Shown: positions 20,127 to 29,866, counted from the first letter of the stretch. The stretch: DNA of 64,000 bases from Bifidobacterium breve (GCA_945889195.1 CAMDBB010000001.1:186001-250000), one strand, 5' to 3'. The notes: a model not told the origin generated them from the sequence alone. Numbers and translations are program-made.

Positions 20127-20963
20127 CTAGGCGAGAAGTCCATCTATATAGCTATCGGGCTCAAAGGCGGCGAAGTCGCCCTGGCCTTCTCCTGTGCCGA
20201 TAAATTTGATCGGGATATCGAGAGCGCTCTCTATGGCTAGGGCAACTCCCCCACGGGCGCTGCCATCGAGCTTGGTAACAATAATCCCTGTGACATCGAC
20301 AGCCTCGCTAAAGATCTTTGCCTGCGCCAACCCGTTCTGACCTGTTGTTCCATCAATCACCAAGAGCACTTCGGTAATTGGAAGTACTTTTTCAACTACA
20401 CGTTTGACTTTGCCAAGTTCTGCCATCAAATCATTCTTATTGTGTAGCCGGCCAGCGGTATCAACGATCAGGTAATCGCACTTCTCTTCACTAGCACGCT
20501 TTGCGCTATCGAAGGCAACAGCTGCCGGCTCTGCGCCTTCTTTGCCGCTAACAACTTCAACGTTGATGCGCTCTCCCCACGTTTGCAGTTGCGCAACAGC
20601 TGCAGCGCGGAAGGTATCTGCCGCCCCCAAAATCACTGAGTTTCCTGATGACTTAAGGGATGCGGCTAACTTTGCAACCGATGTCGTCTTTCCTGTCCCA
20701 TTAACGCCTACAACCAAAATTACTTTCTGTTCGCCACCTGCAATGAGCGCGCGTTCACGCTGTGAAAGTTTAGATCGGAGAATCTCTTTAATAGCTGCCT
20801 CGGCATCTTCCCCGCGCATCTTCTTGGCAGCTTCCAGAAGTTCAGCTACAAGGTGAGGCCCCAAATCAGAGGCGAGAAGTTCAACCTCAATCTCTTTCCA
20901 ATCAAGGGCAGAAGCGGCTGAGGTGCCACGCACTTTGGCGATTAAACGATTGAAAAGACCCAT
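20127..20963 (-). CDS. ftsY: SRP receptor FtsY, NG domain only
   Basis: 278 residues, starting MGLFNRLIAKVRG. This is essentially the NG GTPase core (GVNGTGKTTSVAKLA, DTAGRLHNKND, TKLDGSARGG, GTGEGQGDF). The long acidic A domain of E. coli FtsY is missing; a short basic amphipathic N-terminus could serve as the membrane contact. Lies 14 bp downstream of smc, the usual actinobacterial order. Confidence 0.96.
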   Translation of the reverse strand: MGLFNRLIAKVRGTSAASALDWKEIEVELLASDLGPHLVAELLEAAKKMRGEDAEAAIKEILRSKLSQRERALIAGGEQKVILVVGVNGTGKTTSVAKLAASLKSSGNSVILGAADTFRAAAVAQLQTWGERINVEVVSGKEGAEPAAVAFDSAKRASEEKCDYLIVDTAGRLHNKNDLMAELGKVKRVVEKVLPITEVLLVIDGTTGQNGLAQAKIFSEAVDVTGIIVTKLDGSARGGVALAIESALDIPIKFIGTGEGQGDFAAFEPDSYIDGLLA

Positions 20964-20977
20964 GGCGAATCTAGAGG

Positions 20978-23900
20978 TTAAGCGGTTTCAGATTCACGCA
21001 AACGTTGCGAGATAACTTCAGTAACACCATCGCCGCGCATCGTTACTCCGTAGAGCGCATCTGCAATCTCCATAGTGCGCTTCTGGTGGGTGATGATGAT
21101 GAGCTGAGAGCTCTCGCGCAGCTCTTCCAAAATCGTCAGTAGTCGACCTAAGTTCACATCATCGAGGGCTGCCTCGACTTCGTCGAGAACATAGAACGGG
21201 CTTGGGCGTGCTTTAAAGATTGCAACCAGCATCGCAACTGCTGTCAGCGATTTCTCTCCACCAGAGAGCAGCGATAGTCGCTTTATTCGCTTACCTGGTG
21301 GGCGCGCTTCTACATCTACACCTGTATTGAGGAGATCATCAGGATTGGTGAGAATCAACCTTCCATCTCCGCCAGGGAAGAGACGTGCAAAGATATCTTT
21401 GAAGTGCTCTGCTACATCTTCGTAAGCTTCCATAAAGATCCGTTGCACGCGATCATCGACTTCCTTAATGATATCGAGCAGATCTTTCTTGGTACGCTTG
21501 AGGTCTTCGAGCTGCTCTGCCAAGAACTTTAGGCGCTCCTCTAGCGCGCTGTATTCCTCAAGCGCTAGCGGATTAATCTTTCCAAGAAGTGTCAACGAGC
21601 GTTCTGTCGAAGCGAGTCGCTTCTCTTGCTGGTCGCGGCGATAAGGAATCAACTCTGTTGCGACTATCTCGCCTGACTCAGTTTCAATAAAGGTCGGAAC
21701 ATCTTTATCAGGACCATACTCACCAATAAGAGTTGGAATATCAATGCCAAGTTCTTCAACTGCCTTTGTCTGCAACGCTTCGACGCGCATCCGTTGTTCA
21801 GCGCGGGCAATCTCATCTCGATGCACACTTGAAGTGAGCTGATCTAACTCTTGAGTTAATTCACGACTACGTGAGCGAACTGTGAGGGTCTCGCCTTCTC
21901 GCTCAGTGCGATTGGCTTCCAGGCGCCCTCGTTCAGTTGCAGCCTTAGCAATCGAGCGTTCAATATGGATAAGTGCTTCATAAGCTGCCTCAGCAATTGC
22001 TTGTGAAATAACAGCTCCACGTGCACGAGCGCCACGACGAGAGACTGCTCGCTCTGATGCCTCTCGTTCAGCTCGCGCAGAATCTTCCAGCGCCTGTGCA
22101 CGCGCTGCAATAGAGGCCACTCGCTCTTCAGAGGTACGAACAGCAAGACGTGCTTCAACTTCGGCAGTACGTGCGCTCGAGACTTGATTGCGCAGAGACT
22201 CTGCCTTGGAATGATCTGGTTCTGCAATATCTCCGTGCTGCTGCAACTGATTCGATGCAATAGAGAGTTCATTCTCATCGCGCGCCTTAGCTGACGTCGC
22301 ATCGTTAATCGCAGTCGTTAAGCGATCTACTTCAGCGGTCGCAGATTTAATGTTCTGACCAGATACGGCAAGTTGTTCAGTGAAAGCTGCGATACGGGCA
22401 TCGGATTCGTTGAGCTTGGCAAGGGCTGCATCAAAGTTGCTCTGCTTACTTTCTAGCTCTGTCGCCGCTGTAGAAATCTCAAACTTAAGTCGGTCACAGG
22501 TATGAGTGAGTTCTTCCAACTTCTTCGCTAAATCTGCAATCAACGCCTGAATCTCAATGAGTGAAGATGAAGATGCAGATCCTCCACGCGCACGGGAGGC
22601 GGTAATGATGTCGCCATCGCGGGTTACAACTGTGACGCCGCGATGCTGGCCCAAGATGTTCTGGGCATCTCGTGGGTTCTCCGCAACTACGGTCTGCGAC
22701 AGTAACGTCGAGAGAAGGTCAGAGATCTGTGATGAACGGACATGGCTTAAGAGCGAAGTCAGTCCTGCCGGAGTCGATGAGCCTGCGCTCTGCCCTGGTT
22801 CGTAGACAAGAACATCTGCTTGACCCAAATTTTCACTACGCAATACAGTCAGTGCGCTCACGGCAGAAGAGAGATCACGAACAACAATCGCATCAGCTAG
22901 CTGTCCAAGAGCGGCTGCAGTTGCTGCCTCCCAGCCCTTATCAATTTCAATCAGAGATGCAATGGATCCAAGAATTGAAACACCGCGTGAATCGCGAAGA
23001 AGAGCTGTTGCTCCATCTCGAGAGCTAGATGTCAGTTTCATCGCTTCTAGCTTTGATTCTACGGAGTTACGTTCGCGATCAGCTGCGCGCTCGGCATCGA
23101 TTAAGTCAGCCTCCACTCTCTTTGCTAGATCAAGTGCGTTCTTTGCGCTTTCGAAATGAGAATCCAATCCGAGCTCTCCGGCATCAGCGTTGGCAATCTC
23201 CATCTCGAACTGCGCATAATCTCGCTTTGCTGCATCCACTCGACTCTGCGCTTCATCGCGCGCTGAGGTCAGACGGGAAATCTCTTCGGTAATCGCTTCA
23301 AGGCGGGCAGCCAAAGATTTAATGTGTCCCTCTTGGCGAGCGGTGCCTTCGCGCTGATCGGCCAGTGCACGTAGCGCTGCAGCGATGGTGTCTTCTTCAC
23401 CCTTTAACGCAGCTTCTGCTGCAACCAAAGAGCTACTCGAACTCACCAACAAGTTCTGCGCCGTCAATACATCTGCGCGCAATTGCGCCTCTTCTGCGCG
23501 AAGGGTTGCCGCCTCTTCTTCAAGAAGTTGTGGATCACGGCCTGCGCTACGCGCCTCTTCAGCTTCTTCAGCTAAGAAGCGTGAGCGTTCCTGCGCCAGT
23601 GATTGAGTTCCACGGAATTTCTCGCGTAGTGCGCTGAGAGAATAGAAGTTCTCTTGCGCCTTAATAAGAAGAGGGCTTTCAAAAGCTGATTGGGCATCGA
23701 GTGCTTCTTCGCGTCGTCGCACAGCGTCGAGTTCGCCTTCGACAATAGCTCTGCGTTCGCGCAGAGCATTCTCATCTGCAACTTCAGCGTCGAGAGTCTT
23801 TGAGAGTGCAATGTAATCATCGGCGAGAAGGCGAAGCTTGGCGTCGCGTAAATCAGCCTGAATAGTCGCCGCCTTCTTCGCAACTTCAGCCTGTTTACCG

Positions 23901-24514
23901 AGAGGACGCAGTTGTCTACGTAACTCGACAGTAAGGTCGTTAATGCGCGCCAAGTTAGCCTGCATCGAATCTAACTTGCGGATCGCCTTCTCTTTACGCT
24001 TGCGGTGCTTAAGAACTCCCGCTGCTTCTTCAATAAAACCTCTACGTTCTTCCGGCGTTGCCATCAAAATTGCATCGAGCTGGCCTTGTCCGACAATGAC
24101 GTGCATTTCGCGACCAATACCGGAATCGCTCAAAAGTTCTTGAATATCTAGAAGGCGCGAAGCTTCACCATTTATTTGGTACTCACTCTGACCGTTGCGG
24201 AAGAGGATGCGCGAGATTGTGACTTCGGTGTAATCAATAGGAAGTGCGCCATCGGTGTTATCGATTGTTACCGCAACTTCTGCGCGGCCAAGTGGTGCAC
24301 GTCCGGAAGTTCCAGCGAAGATGACATCTTCCATCTTGCCACCGCGTAGCGACTTAGCGCCCTGTTCACCCATGACCCAGGTGAGCGCATCGACAACGTT
24401 TGATTTACCAGAACCGTTAGGACCGACTACACAGGTGATGCCGGGTTCAAGGCGAAGAGTGGTCGCTGATGCAAAGGATTTAAATCCTTTAAGGGTGAGC
24501 GACTTCAAATACAC
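20978..24514 (-). CDS. smc: Chromosome segregation protein SMC
   Basis: 1178 residues. N-terminal ATPase half with GPNGSGKSNVVDAL; long coiled coil (about 170-500 and 660-1000); hinge around 500-660; C-terminal LSGGEKSLTAVAML signature and Walker B FYVLDEVEAALDD. Acts with ScpA/ScpB (not in the window) to organise the nucleoid. Intact, starting MYLKSLTLKGFKSFAS. Flanked by rnc upstream (68-bp gap) and ftsY downstream. Confidence 0.97.
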   Translation of the reverse strand: MYLKSLTLKGFKSFASATTLRLEPGITCVVGPNGSGKSNVVDALTWVMGEQGAKSLRGGKMEDVIFAGTSGRAPLGRAEVAVTIDNTDGALPIDYTEVTISRILFRNGQSEYQINGEASRLLDIQELLSDSGIGREMHVIVGQGQLDAILMATPEERRGFIEEAAGVLKHRKRKEKAIRKLDSMQANLARINDLTVELRRQLRPLGKQAEVAKKAATIQADLRDAKLRLLADDYIALSKTLDAEVADENALRERRAIVEGELDAVRRREEALDAQSAFESPLLIKAQENFYSLSALREKFRGTQSLAQERSRFLAEEAEEARSAGRDPQLLEEEAATLRAEEAQLRADVLTAQNLLVSSSSSLVAAEAALKGEEDTIAAALRALADQREGTARQEGHIKSLAARLEAITEEISRLTSARDEAQSRVDAAKRDYAQFEMEIANADAGELGLDSHFESAKNALDLAKRVEADLIDAERAADRERNSVESKLEAMKLTSSSRDGATALLRDSRGVSILGSIASLIEIDKGWEAATAAALGQLADAIVVRDLSSAVSALTVLRSENLGQADVLVYEPGQSAGSSTPAGLTSLLSHVRSSQISDLLSTLLSQTVVAENPRDAQNILGQHRGVTVVTRDGDIITASRARGGSASSSSLIEIQALIADLAKKLEELTHTCDRLKFEISTAATELESKQSNFDAALAKLNESDARIAAFTEQLAVSGQNIKSATAEVDRLTTAINDATSAKARDENELSIASNQLQQHGDIAEPDHSKAESLRNQVSSARTAEVEARLAVRTSEERVASIAARAQALEDSARAEREASERAVSRRGARARGAVISQAIAEAAYEALIHIERSIAKAATERGRLEANRTEREGETLTVRSRSRELTQELDQLTSSVHRDEIARAEQRMRVEALQTKAVEELGIDIPTLIGEYGPDKDVPTFIETESGEIVATELIPYRRDQQEKRLASTERSLTLLGKINPLALEEYSALEERLKFLAEQLEDLKRTKKDLLDIIKEVDDRVQRIFMEAYEDVAEHFKDIFARLFPGGDGRLILTNPDDLLNTGVDVEARPPGKRIKRLSLLSGGEKSLTAVAMLVAIFKARPSPFYVLDEVEAALDDVNLGRLLTILEELRESSQLIIITHQKRTMEIADALYGVTMRGDGVTEVISQRLRESETA

Positions 24515-24563
24515 GCGCCTAAACCTATCGGTAGGTGCGCCATTGGTATAAAAGCGACTCGTA

Positions 24564-24578
24564 TCAAGTTGAACTTGA
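24564..24578. repeat. 15-bp palindrome between rnc and smc
   Basis: TCAAGTT-G-AACTTGA has perfect 7-bp arms around one base, in the 68-bp spacer between rnc and smc. A second imperfect hairpin (ACCTA-TCGG-TAGGT) lies nearer smc. There is no clear U-tract. It could be an operator or an RNA processing site; no function can be assigned from sequence. Confidence 0.3.
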
Positions 24579-24582
24579 GGGT

Positions 24583-25263
24583 TTACTCTATTTCGCTACG
24601 TAATATTTCAAAGGAAGCGCGAGCGGCTGATTGTTCGGCTTCTCGCTTACTTTTTCCTGAACCTTCAGCAATGTTATTGCCGCCCACTACTGCAATAGCG
24701 GTAAAACTCTTATCGTGATCTGGACCAGTTTCAGAGACCTGGTATTCCAACGTTCCCTTTCCGAGGGATGCCACTAACTCCTGCAACGCTGTCTTTCCAT
24801 CAAGACCTGCACCCTTAGCCATGGCACTTTCTAGGGTTTCTTTGATGAGATTGTTGACAACGATTGATGTCTGCGCAAAACCAGATTCAAGATAGATCGC
24901 ACCAATAAGGGCTTCGAGAGCATCTGCTAGAAGTGAGTTCTTATCTCGGCCATTGGTGACTTCTTCACCTTTACCAAGGCGGATGTACTGACCTAGCTCC
25001 AGTGTTCGAGCGATATCTGCGAGCGCGCGCATATTGACGATTCCTGAGCGCAGCGGAGATAAGCGGCTCTCATCTAAATCTGGGTACTTGATATAGAGCT
25101 CTTCAGTAACGATGAGTCCAAGGACAGAGTCGCCGAGAAATTCCAGGCGTTCATTCGTTGTGGAAATTCCAGTTTCATAGGCGAAAGACCTATGGGTAAA
25201 GGCCAACTCGAGCACTTCAGGAGAGAGTTGAACTCCTAATTGCTCAAGAAGTTTTGAGTACAG
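24583..25263 (-). CDS. rnc: Ribonuclease III, probable CTG start
   Basis: Double-stranded RNA endonuclease. Signature NERLEFLGDSVLGL and the C-terminal dsRNA-binding domain (KTALQELVASLGKG to SAARASFEIL) are present. The first conventional start is a GTG at 25215, giving 210 residues that begin LELAFTHRS. Homology clearly continues upstream in frame (YSKLLEQLGVQLSPEV matches the N-terminal helix of RNase III), and the only start-like codon there is CTG at 25263. That CTG lies one base past the rpmF stop, with GAGG six bases before it. The CTG start is inferred. Confidence 0.9.
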   Translation of the reverse strand: MYSKLLEQLGVQLSPEVLELAFTHRSFAYETGISTTNERLEFLGDSVLGLIVTEELYIKYPDLDESRLSPLRSGIVNMRALADIARTLELGQYIRLGKGEEVTNGRDKNSLLADALEALIGAIYLESGFAQTSIVVNNLIKETLESAMAKGAGLDGKTALQELVASLGKGTLEYQVSETGPDHDKSFTAIAVVGGNNIAEGSGKSKREAEQSAARASFEILRSEIE

Positions 25264-25264
25264 A

Positions 25265-25438
25265 TCAGACCTCGAGAACCTGACGGCGGTTATATGTTCC
25301 GCAAGTTGGGCACGCTACATGGTTGAGCTTTGGCTGCTGGCATTGGCTGCACGTTGAGATTGCTGCCGCTGTTGTCTTCCACATGCTGCGACGTGAACGT
25401 GTCTTCGAACGAGACATCTTTCGCTTTGGTACTGGCAC
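25265..25438 (-). CDS. rpmF: 50S ribosomal protein L32, zinc-ribbon form
   Basis: 57 residues read directly from the minus strand: a basic N-terminus (VPKRKMSRSKTRSRR) and two CxxC pairs at Cys30/33 and Cys43/46 that bind zinc. GTG start with AAGGA eight bases upstream. The yceD-rpmF order upstream of rnc is conserved. The stop codon TGA is followed almost at once by the presumed CTG start of rnc. Confidence 0.93.
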   Translation of the reverse strand: MPVPKRKMSRSKTRSRRSMWKTTAAAISTCSQCQQPKLNHVACPTCGTYNRRQVLEV

Positions 25439-25503
25439 GGTAATCGTCCTTAATCTTGAAAGGACCTTAGCCGGCCCTAAATCGTTATGGCGCTAAGTAT
25501 CGC

Positions 25504-26091
25504 TTATTTCTCTTGATTGCCAAAATCGGCAGGTTTTTCGAGCAGGGAGGCGAGCCCAGACCAACGCGCATCGACTACCTCGTGGCGATGGTCATCCGGT
25601 AGGGACTCCCACTTTTCGCCGCAATCCGGACAGAGCCCCATGCACTCTTCATCACAGAGCGGGTTGACCGAAAGCGCCAGAATAATTGCATCGATGATGG
25701 GCATCTCCAGATTCATCTGGTCGCCCTCCATCTGCAACTCATCTTCAGCATCTAGATCAACATCTTCATCCTCGCGCCTTTTCTTGCGACCCTTTTCATT
25801 TGTTGGCTCGTAGCGATAGAGCTCTTGAATCTTCCTATCAATCACCTGTTCAACTGGATCAAGGCAGCGAATGCACTCACCGAGCGCGACTGCATATATC
25901 TCTGCGCTCAGTAGTACCCCTTCGGTAACAGATTCCAGACGTACATCAGCTTCAATGATGTCGCCTTCTGGAATTCCGATAAGGGGAACACCAATGCGAA
26001 CGGGAGCTTCAATATCGAGCTCGTACTCCTTCATCTCGCCTGCACGGCGCGGGAGATCGTGAGTATTGAGAATAAATGGATTGGTTTTCAT
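25504..26091 (-). CDS. yceD: YceD/DUF177 family protein
   Basis: 195 residues. DUF177 proteins are encoded just upstream of rpmF and are linked to rRNA or 50S metabolism. Visible: GECIRCLDPVEQ in the middle, an acidic run (about 110-125), and the cysteine-rich C-terminal motif NPLCDEECMGLCPDCGEKW, a likely zinc site. The biochemical activity is not settled in the family. A 65-bp spacer precedes rpmF. Confidence 0.87.
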   Translation of the reverse strand: MKTNPFILNTHDLPRRAGEMKEYELDIEAPVRIGVPLIGIPEGDIIEADVRLESVTEGVLLSAEIYAVALGECIRCLDPVEQVIDRKIQELYRYEPTNEKGRKKRREDEDVDLDAEDELQMEGDQMNLEMPIIDAIILALSVNPLCDEECMGLCPDCGEKWESLPDDHRHEVVDARWSGLASLLEKPADFGNQEK

Positions 26092-26112
26092 AGGTATGCC
26101 AAAAAAGATGCG

Positions 26113-26601
26113 CTAGTCGTTAGCGTTGAGTTGTGAGAGAACATCCTTATCGTTTGCTCCCTCGAGACGTTCACGTCCACGGGCAACTGCCTCCATGGTC
26201 TTATTGAGAATTACTTCAAGCGTGGCTAGACGGCCATCAATATATGCCTCTACCTCTTCACGCTCTTGCGCTGCTAGATCGCGGGCATCGTCAAGGATTC
26301 GTTGCGCTTCATCGCGAGCTGCCTGAACGATGGAGGTTTGTTCAACCATGCGAGCAACATCTTCACGCGCAGTTGCAATCATCGCTTCGGCGCTAGAGCG
26401 ACCTTCTTCAATGATCTGATCACGTTGAGTGAGAATTCCTTCCGCGCGTGACAGATCAGCTGGGAGAACATCACGCGCACCCTCGAGAACTTCGAGCATC
26501 TCTCCGCGGTGCACAACGCATGAAGCAGAGAGCGGAACACCGCGAGCTTCTTCGACGATTGCTATCGCTGTGTTGAGCTTTTCAATCGAATCCATGGTCA
26601 T
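26113..26601 (-). CDS. SepIVA/DivIVA-like coiled-coil protein
   Basis: 162 residues, mostly alpha-helical coiled coil rich in Ala, Glu and Arg (about 60-150). The position between coaD and yceD-rpmF-rnc matches the mycobacterial septation factor SepIVA as I recall it, a cytoplasmic DivIVA-domain protein that coordinates division and cell-wall synthesis. It could also be mistaken for an ATP synthase b-like coil, but it has no membrane anchor. The ATG overlaps the coaD stop by 4 bp. Confidence 0.7.
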   Translation of the reverse strand: MTMDSIEKLNTAIAIVEEARGVPLSASCVVHRGEMLEVLEGARDVLPADLSRAEGILTQRDQIIEEGRSSAEAMIATAREDVARMVEQTSIVQAARDEAQRILDDARDLAAQEREEVEAYIDGRLATLEVILNKTMEAVARGRERLEGANDKDVLSQLNAND

Positions 26602-27080
26602 CGTGATTCTCCTGCTCGTGCTTTGAGGGCGGTATTGACGTTTGCTGGAACCATAGAAGAGACATCTCCCCCGTAGTGAGCCAACTCTTTCACAATTGAG
26701 GAAGAAAGGAATGAATGTGTAGGAGAAGTGGCCATGAACATAGTCTCAACCCCTGAAGCTTGAATATGTACTTGTGCCATCTGAAGCTCGTAATCGAAGT
26801 CTGTGACAGCGCGCAGCCCTTTCACGATCGCTTGCACGCCATTCTTCTTGCAATACTCGACCAAAAGTCCGCTGCCAGAATCAACGCGAACATTGGAAAA
26901 CTTCTTCACATTCTCACCGATCATCTGGATTCGCTCCTCAATAGAGAAGAGCCCTGACTTATTTCGGTTAACGAAGACAGCGACAATGACTTCATCGAAT
27001 TGCAGACTGGCGCGCTCAATAATGTCGAGGTGGCCAAAGGTGATGGGATCAAAGGATCCTGGACACACAGCGCGTTTCAT
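26598..27080 (-). CDS. coaD: Phosphopantetheine adenylyltransferase
   Basis: 160 residues, the standard length. Catalyses the penultimate step of coenzyme A synthesis. Nucleotidyltransferase motif PGSFDPITFGHLDII near residues 6-20 and the TSPTHSFLSSSIVKELAHYGGDV region are intact. 29 bp downstream of rsmD, with which it is commonly paired, and overlapping the SepIVA-like gene by 4 bp. Confidence 0.97.
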   Translation of the reverse strand: MKRAVCPGSFDPITFGHLDIIERASLQFDEVIVAVFVNRNKSGLFSIEERIQMIGENVKKFSNVRVDSGSGLLVEYCKKNGVQAIVKGLRAVTDFDYELQMAQVHIQASGVETMFMATSPTHSFLSSSIVKELAHYGGDVSSMVPANVNTALKARAGESR

Positions 27081-27109
27081 GGTGCAAACGCTAGCAATGA
27101 ATCCGGTTG

Positions 27110-27697
27110 TTATCCATTCTCACCATCTGTAAGCGTGGGAGCCCCATAAAAAATAGTTGCCTGACCATAGTTTTTTTCGCGAATCGGCGTGAGGCCATCA
27201 GGCCATGAAATTTCTTTGACGCGACTGTTGCGCTCTACTGCAATGAGCCCTTGTGGGTCGATAAAACCACCATCGCGAAGCAAGATAAGTGACTCGACAA
27301 CATCGATATCTGAGACATCGTAAGGTGGATCAACATAGATAAAGTGATAGCTCTGTTGCGCTTTATCCTGCAGAAAGCGATGGACGCTCATCGTGTAGAG
27401 ATGGAAAGTACCTGGGCAATGTGCGCTCTTGATGCTCTCGTAATTTGCAGTAATCGCCCGAGCTGCAGCGTCATCTTTTTCAACTGCGTGGACAAGGGAT
27501 GCACCGCGCGAGAGCGATTCAAGTGCAATCGCGCCAGTACCTGCATAGAGATCAAGTACGCGCAAACCTTCGAAATCACCGAACTCAGAAGCAAGCGTTG
27601 AGAAGAGCGCCTCACGAGCGCGATCAGAGGTTGGTCGAGTTGATGAACCAACGGCATCTAGTGGTCGCCCTTTAGCAAGACCAGCAATGATTCTCAT
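27110..27697 (-). CDS. rsmD: 16S rRNA (guanine(966)-N2)-methyltransferase
   Basis: 195 residues. RIIAGLAKGRPL opening, SAM-binding VLDLYAGTGAIALESLSRGA, and catalytic FIYVDPPYD (DPPY motif). Methylates G966 of 16S rRNA late in 30S assembly. Three bp downstream of recG and upstream of coaD, a widespread arrangement. Confidence 0.95.
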   Translation of the reverse strand: MRIIAGLAKGRPLDAVGSSTRPTSDRAREALFSTLASEFGDFEGLRVLDLYAGTGAIALESLSRGASLVHAVEKDDAAARAITANYESIKSAHCPGTFHLYTMSVHRFLQDKAQQSYHFIYVDPPYDVSDIDVVESLILLRDGGFIDPQGLIAVERNSRVKEISWPDGLTPIREKNYGQATIFYGAPTLTDGENG

Positions 27698-27700
27698 TAA

Positions 27701-29866
27701 TTACGCCTTATCTATAAATTCTGCAGTTGCATCTGCCTGCACTTGCGCAAGTTCTGCCGCCAGAAGTGGGTAGCTCTGCATGCCCGTATCGAGAAGTGTA
27801 GATGCATCTTCGCGGGCAGCTTCAATGAGCGATTCATCGCGGAGAACCCGAAGAAGACGTAGATGAGATTTGCCGCCAGATTGGCTAGCTCCCAGCACAT
27901 CGCCTTCACGTCGTTGCTCTAGATCGATTCGCGATAGTTCAAAACCATCAAGAGTTGCAGCAACTGCATCAAGTCGTGTGCGTGCAGAACTTTCAGGCGC
28001 AGCACTTGTCACTAAAAGACATAAACCTGGTGATGTACCTCGCCCAACGCGTCCACGTAGCTGGTGTAACTGCGAAACGCCAAAGCGATCAGCATCCATA
28101 ATCACCATCACTGTGGCGTTAGGAACATCTACTCCCACTTCAATAACTGTGGTGGAGACCAATACATCGATCTCTTTATTAGCAAAGGCGCGCATCGTGG
28201 CATCTTTCTCTTCCGCCGATAGCCGACCATGAAGCGGTGCAACTTTGAGTCCGCTCAGCGGTCCGCTCTGCAATTGAGGGCCAAGTTCTTCAACGGAAGA
28301 AATCGCAGTGGCAGATTCCCCCATCAGAAATTCCATATCGGCATCCTCTGAAACTGCAGCTGAGATACGCGGAGCCACGATGTATGCCTGGTGTCCTTGG
28401 CCTACCTCTTCCTTGATACGGCTCCATGCGCGTTCTAGATAGCCAGGTTTTTCAAGGACAGGAACTACATGTGTAGTAATCGGCGCGCGACCTAATGGAA
28501 GTTCGCGCAGAGTTGAAACATCTAGATCACCAAAGACTGTCATGGCAACTGTGCGCGGAATAGGAGTTGCTGTCATCACTAACAAGTGTGGTGGGTTTAC
28601 AGCCTTACTCTTAAGAGCATCTCGTTGTTCCACGCCAAAGCGATGTTGTTCATCGACAATGATCAAACCTAAATCTCTAAACTCAACGCTCTCACCAAGG
28701 AGCGCATGTGTGCCGATAACAATTCCGGCGTCCCCTGAGGCCGCCTTTGCCAGCGCTTCACGACGGGCAGCTGCAGATTGCGAACCGGTAATAAGAGTTA
28801 CTTGTGTTGCCTTTTCATCCGCTCCCAACATGCCACCTTGAGAAAGGGGGCCGAGAAGTTTTTCAATGGTGCGCAGATGTTGAGCTGCAAGAACTTCCGT
28901 CGGTGCAAGGAGGGCTGCCTGTCCCCCGTTATCAATAACTGTCAGCGCTGCACGAAGTGCCACAACGGTCTTACCTGAACCTACTTCTCCTTGCAGCAGA
29001 CGGTGCATGGGATGAGGTTGCGCCAAGTCATCGCTGATCTCCGCAGCGACAGCCTTCTGTCCTACCGTTAACTCAAATGGCAGCGATGCATCAAAAGCTG
29101 TGAGCAAAACGCAGTCATTGACTGGACGGGCAACCGCATCAAGGCCTTTAAGTTCGCGGCGCCGAGTAAGCAAGAGCAGTTGCAGCAGCAACGCTTCATC
29201 AAAGGTAATTCTCTGCCGTGATTTCTCTGCACTCTCGAGATCTACGGGATTATGAAGTTGCACGAGCGCTTGATGCAAAGTGGGATAGCCATACTTGTCG
29301 CGCACCCAGTCCGGCATAAAATCCGGAACTTCATCAAGTGCGCCTATCGCGAGTTCAATACATTGTGAGATCTTCCACGATGGCAACTTCGAACTCGCTG
29401 GGTACATGGGCAGATACTTGCCAGCGAATCCTTCAACTGCAGAGTCAACGTCGCTACCATCGGCGATTAATTCATAATCAGGATGTGCCAATTGACGCTT
29501 GCCGTTGAAGACGCCTACCTTTCCAGCGAAGAGCCCCTGCTTTCCAACTTTAAGTTCCTTCTCGCGCCAAGCCTGATTGAAGAAGGTCAGCGATAACTTG
29601 GCGGTTCCATCAGTAACAACCACCTCAAGGATGTTTCCCTTGCGCGCATGCAGCCGTCGACTAGTCGCGCTATAAATCTCAGCCAGGATTGTGACTTCAT
29701 CGCCTTCGATGAGCTCAGAGATATTGGAGAGCTCACCTCGCACTAAATATCTACGGGGATAGTGATGTAGTAGATCTGAAATAGTTGTGTAGCCAAATAG
29801 TTCGCGCAGAACCTTGGTAGTTCTATCGCCCACGACTCCAACAAGTTTCGAGTCGAGGGTAGCCAT
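27701..29866 (-). CDS. recG: ATP-dependent DNA helicase RecG
   Basis: 721 residues. N-terminal OB-fold wedge domain, then helicase domain 1 with GEVGSGKTVVALRA and DEQHRFGV, and helicase domain 2 with QLRGRVGRG. Remodels stalled replication forks and Holliday junctions. Intact and of normal length. Divergent from rpmB across a 143-bp spacer; no LexA box was noticed there. Confidence 0.96.
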   Translation of the reverse strand: MATLDSKLVGVVGDRTTKVLRELFGYTTISDLLHHYPRRYLVRGELSNISELIEGDEVTILAEIYSATSRRLHARKGNILEVVVTDGTAKLSLTFFNQAWREKELKVGKQGLFAGKVGVFNGKRQLAHPDYELIADGSDVDSAVEGFAGKYLPMYPASSKLPSWKISQCIELAIGALDEVPDFMPDWVRDKYGYPTLHQALVQLHNPVDLESAEKSRQRITFDEALLLQLLLLTRRRELKGLDAVARPVNDCVLLTAFDASLPFELTVGQKAVAAEISDDLAQPHPMHRLLQGEVGSGKTVVALRAALTVIDNGGQAALLAPTEVLAAQHLRTIEKLLGPLSQGGMLGADEKATQVTLITGSQSAAARREALAKAASGDAGIVIGTHALLGESVEFRDLGLIIVDEQHRFGVEQRDALKSKAVNPPHLLVMTATPIPRTVAMTVFGDLDVSTLRELPLGRAPITTHVVPVLEKPGYLERAWSRIKEEVGQGHQAYIVAPRISAAVSEDADMEFLMGESATAISSVEELGPQLQSGPLSGLKVAPLHGRLSAEEKDATMRAFANKEIDVLVSTTVIEVGVDVPNATVMVIMDADRFGVSQLHQLRGRVGRGTSPGLCLLVTSAAPESSARTRLDAVAATLDGFELSRIDLEQRREGDVLGASQSGGKSHLRLLRVLRDESLIEAAREDASTLLDTGMQSYPLLAAELAQVQADATAEFIDKA

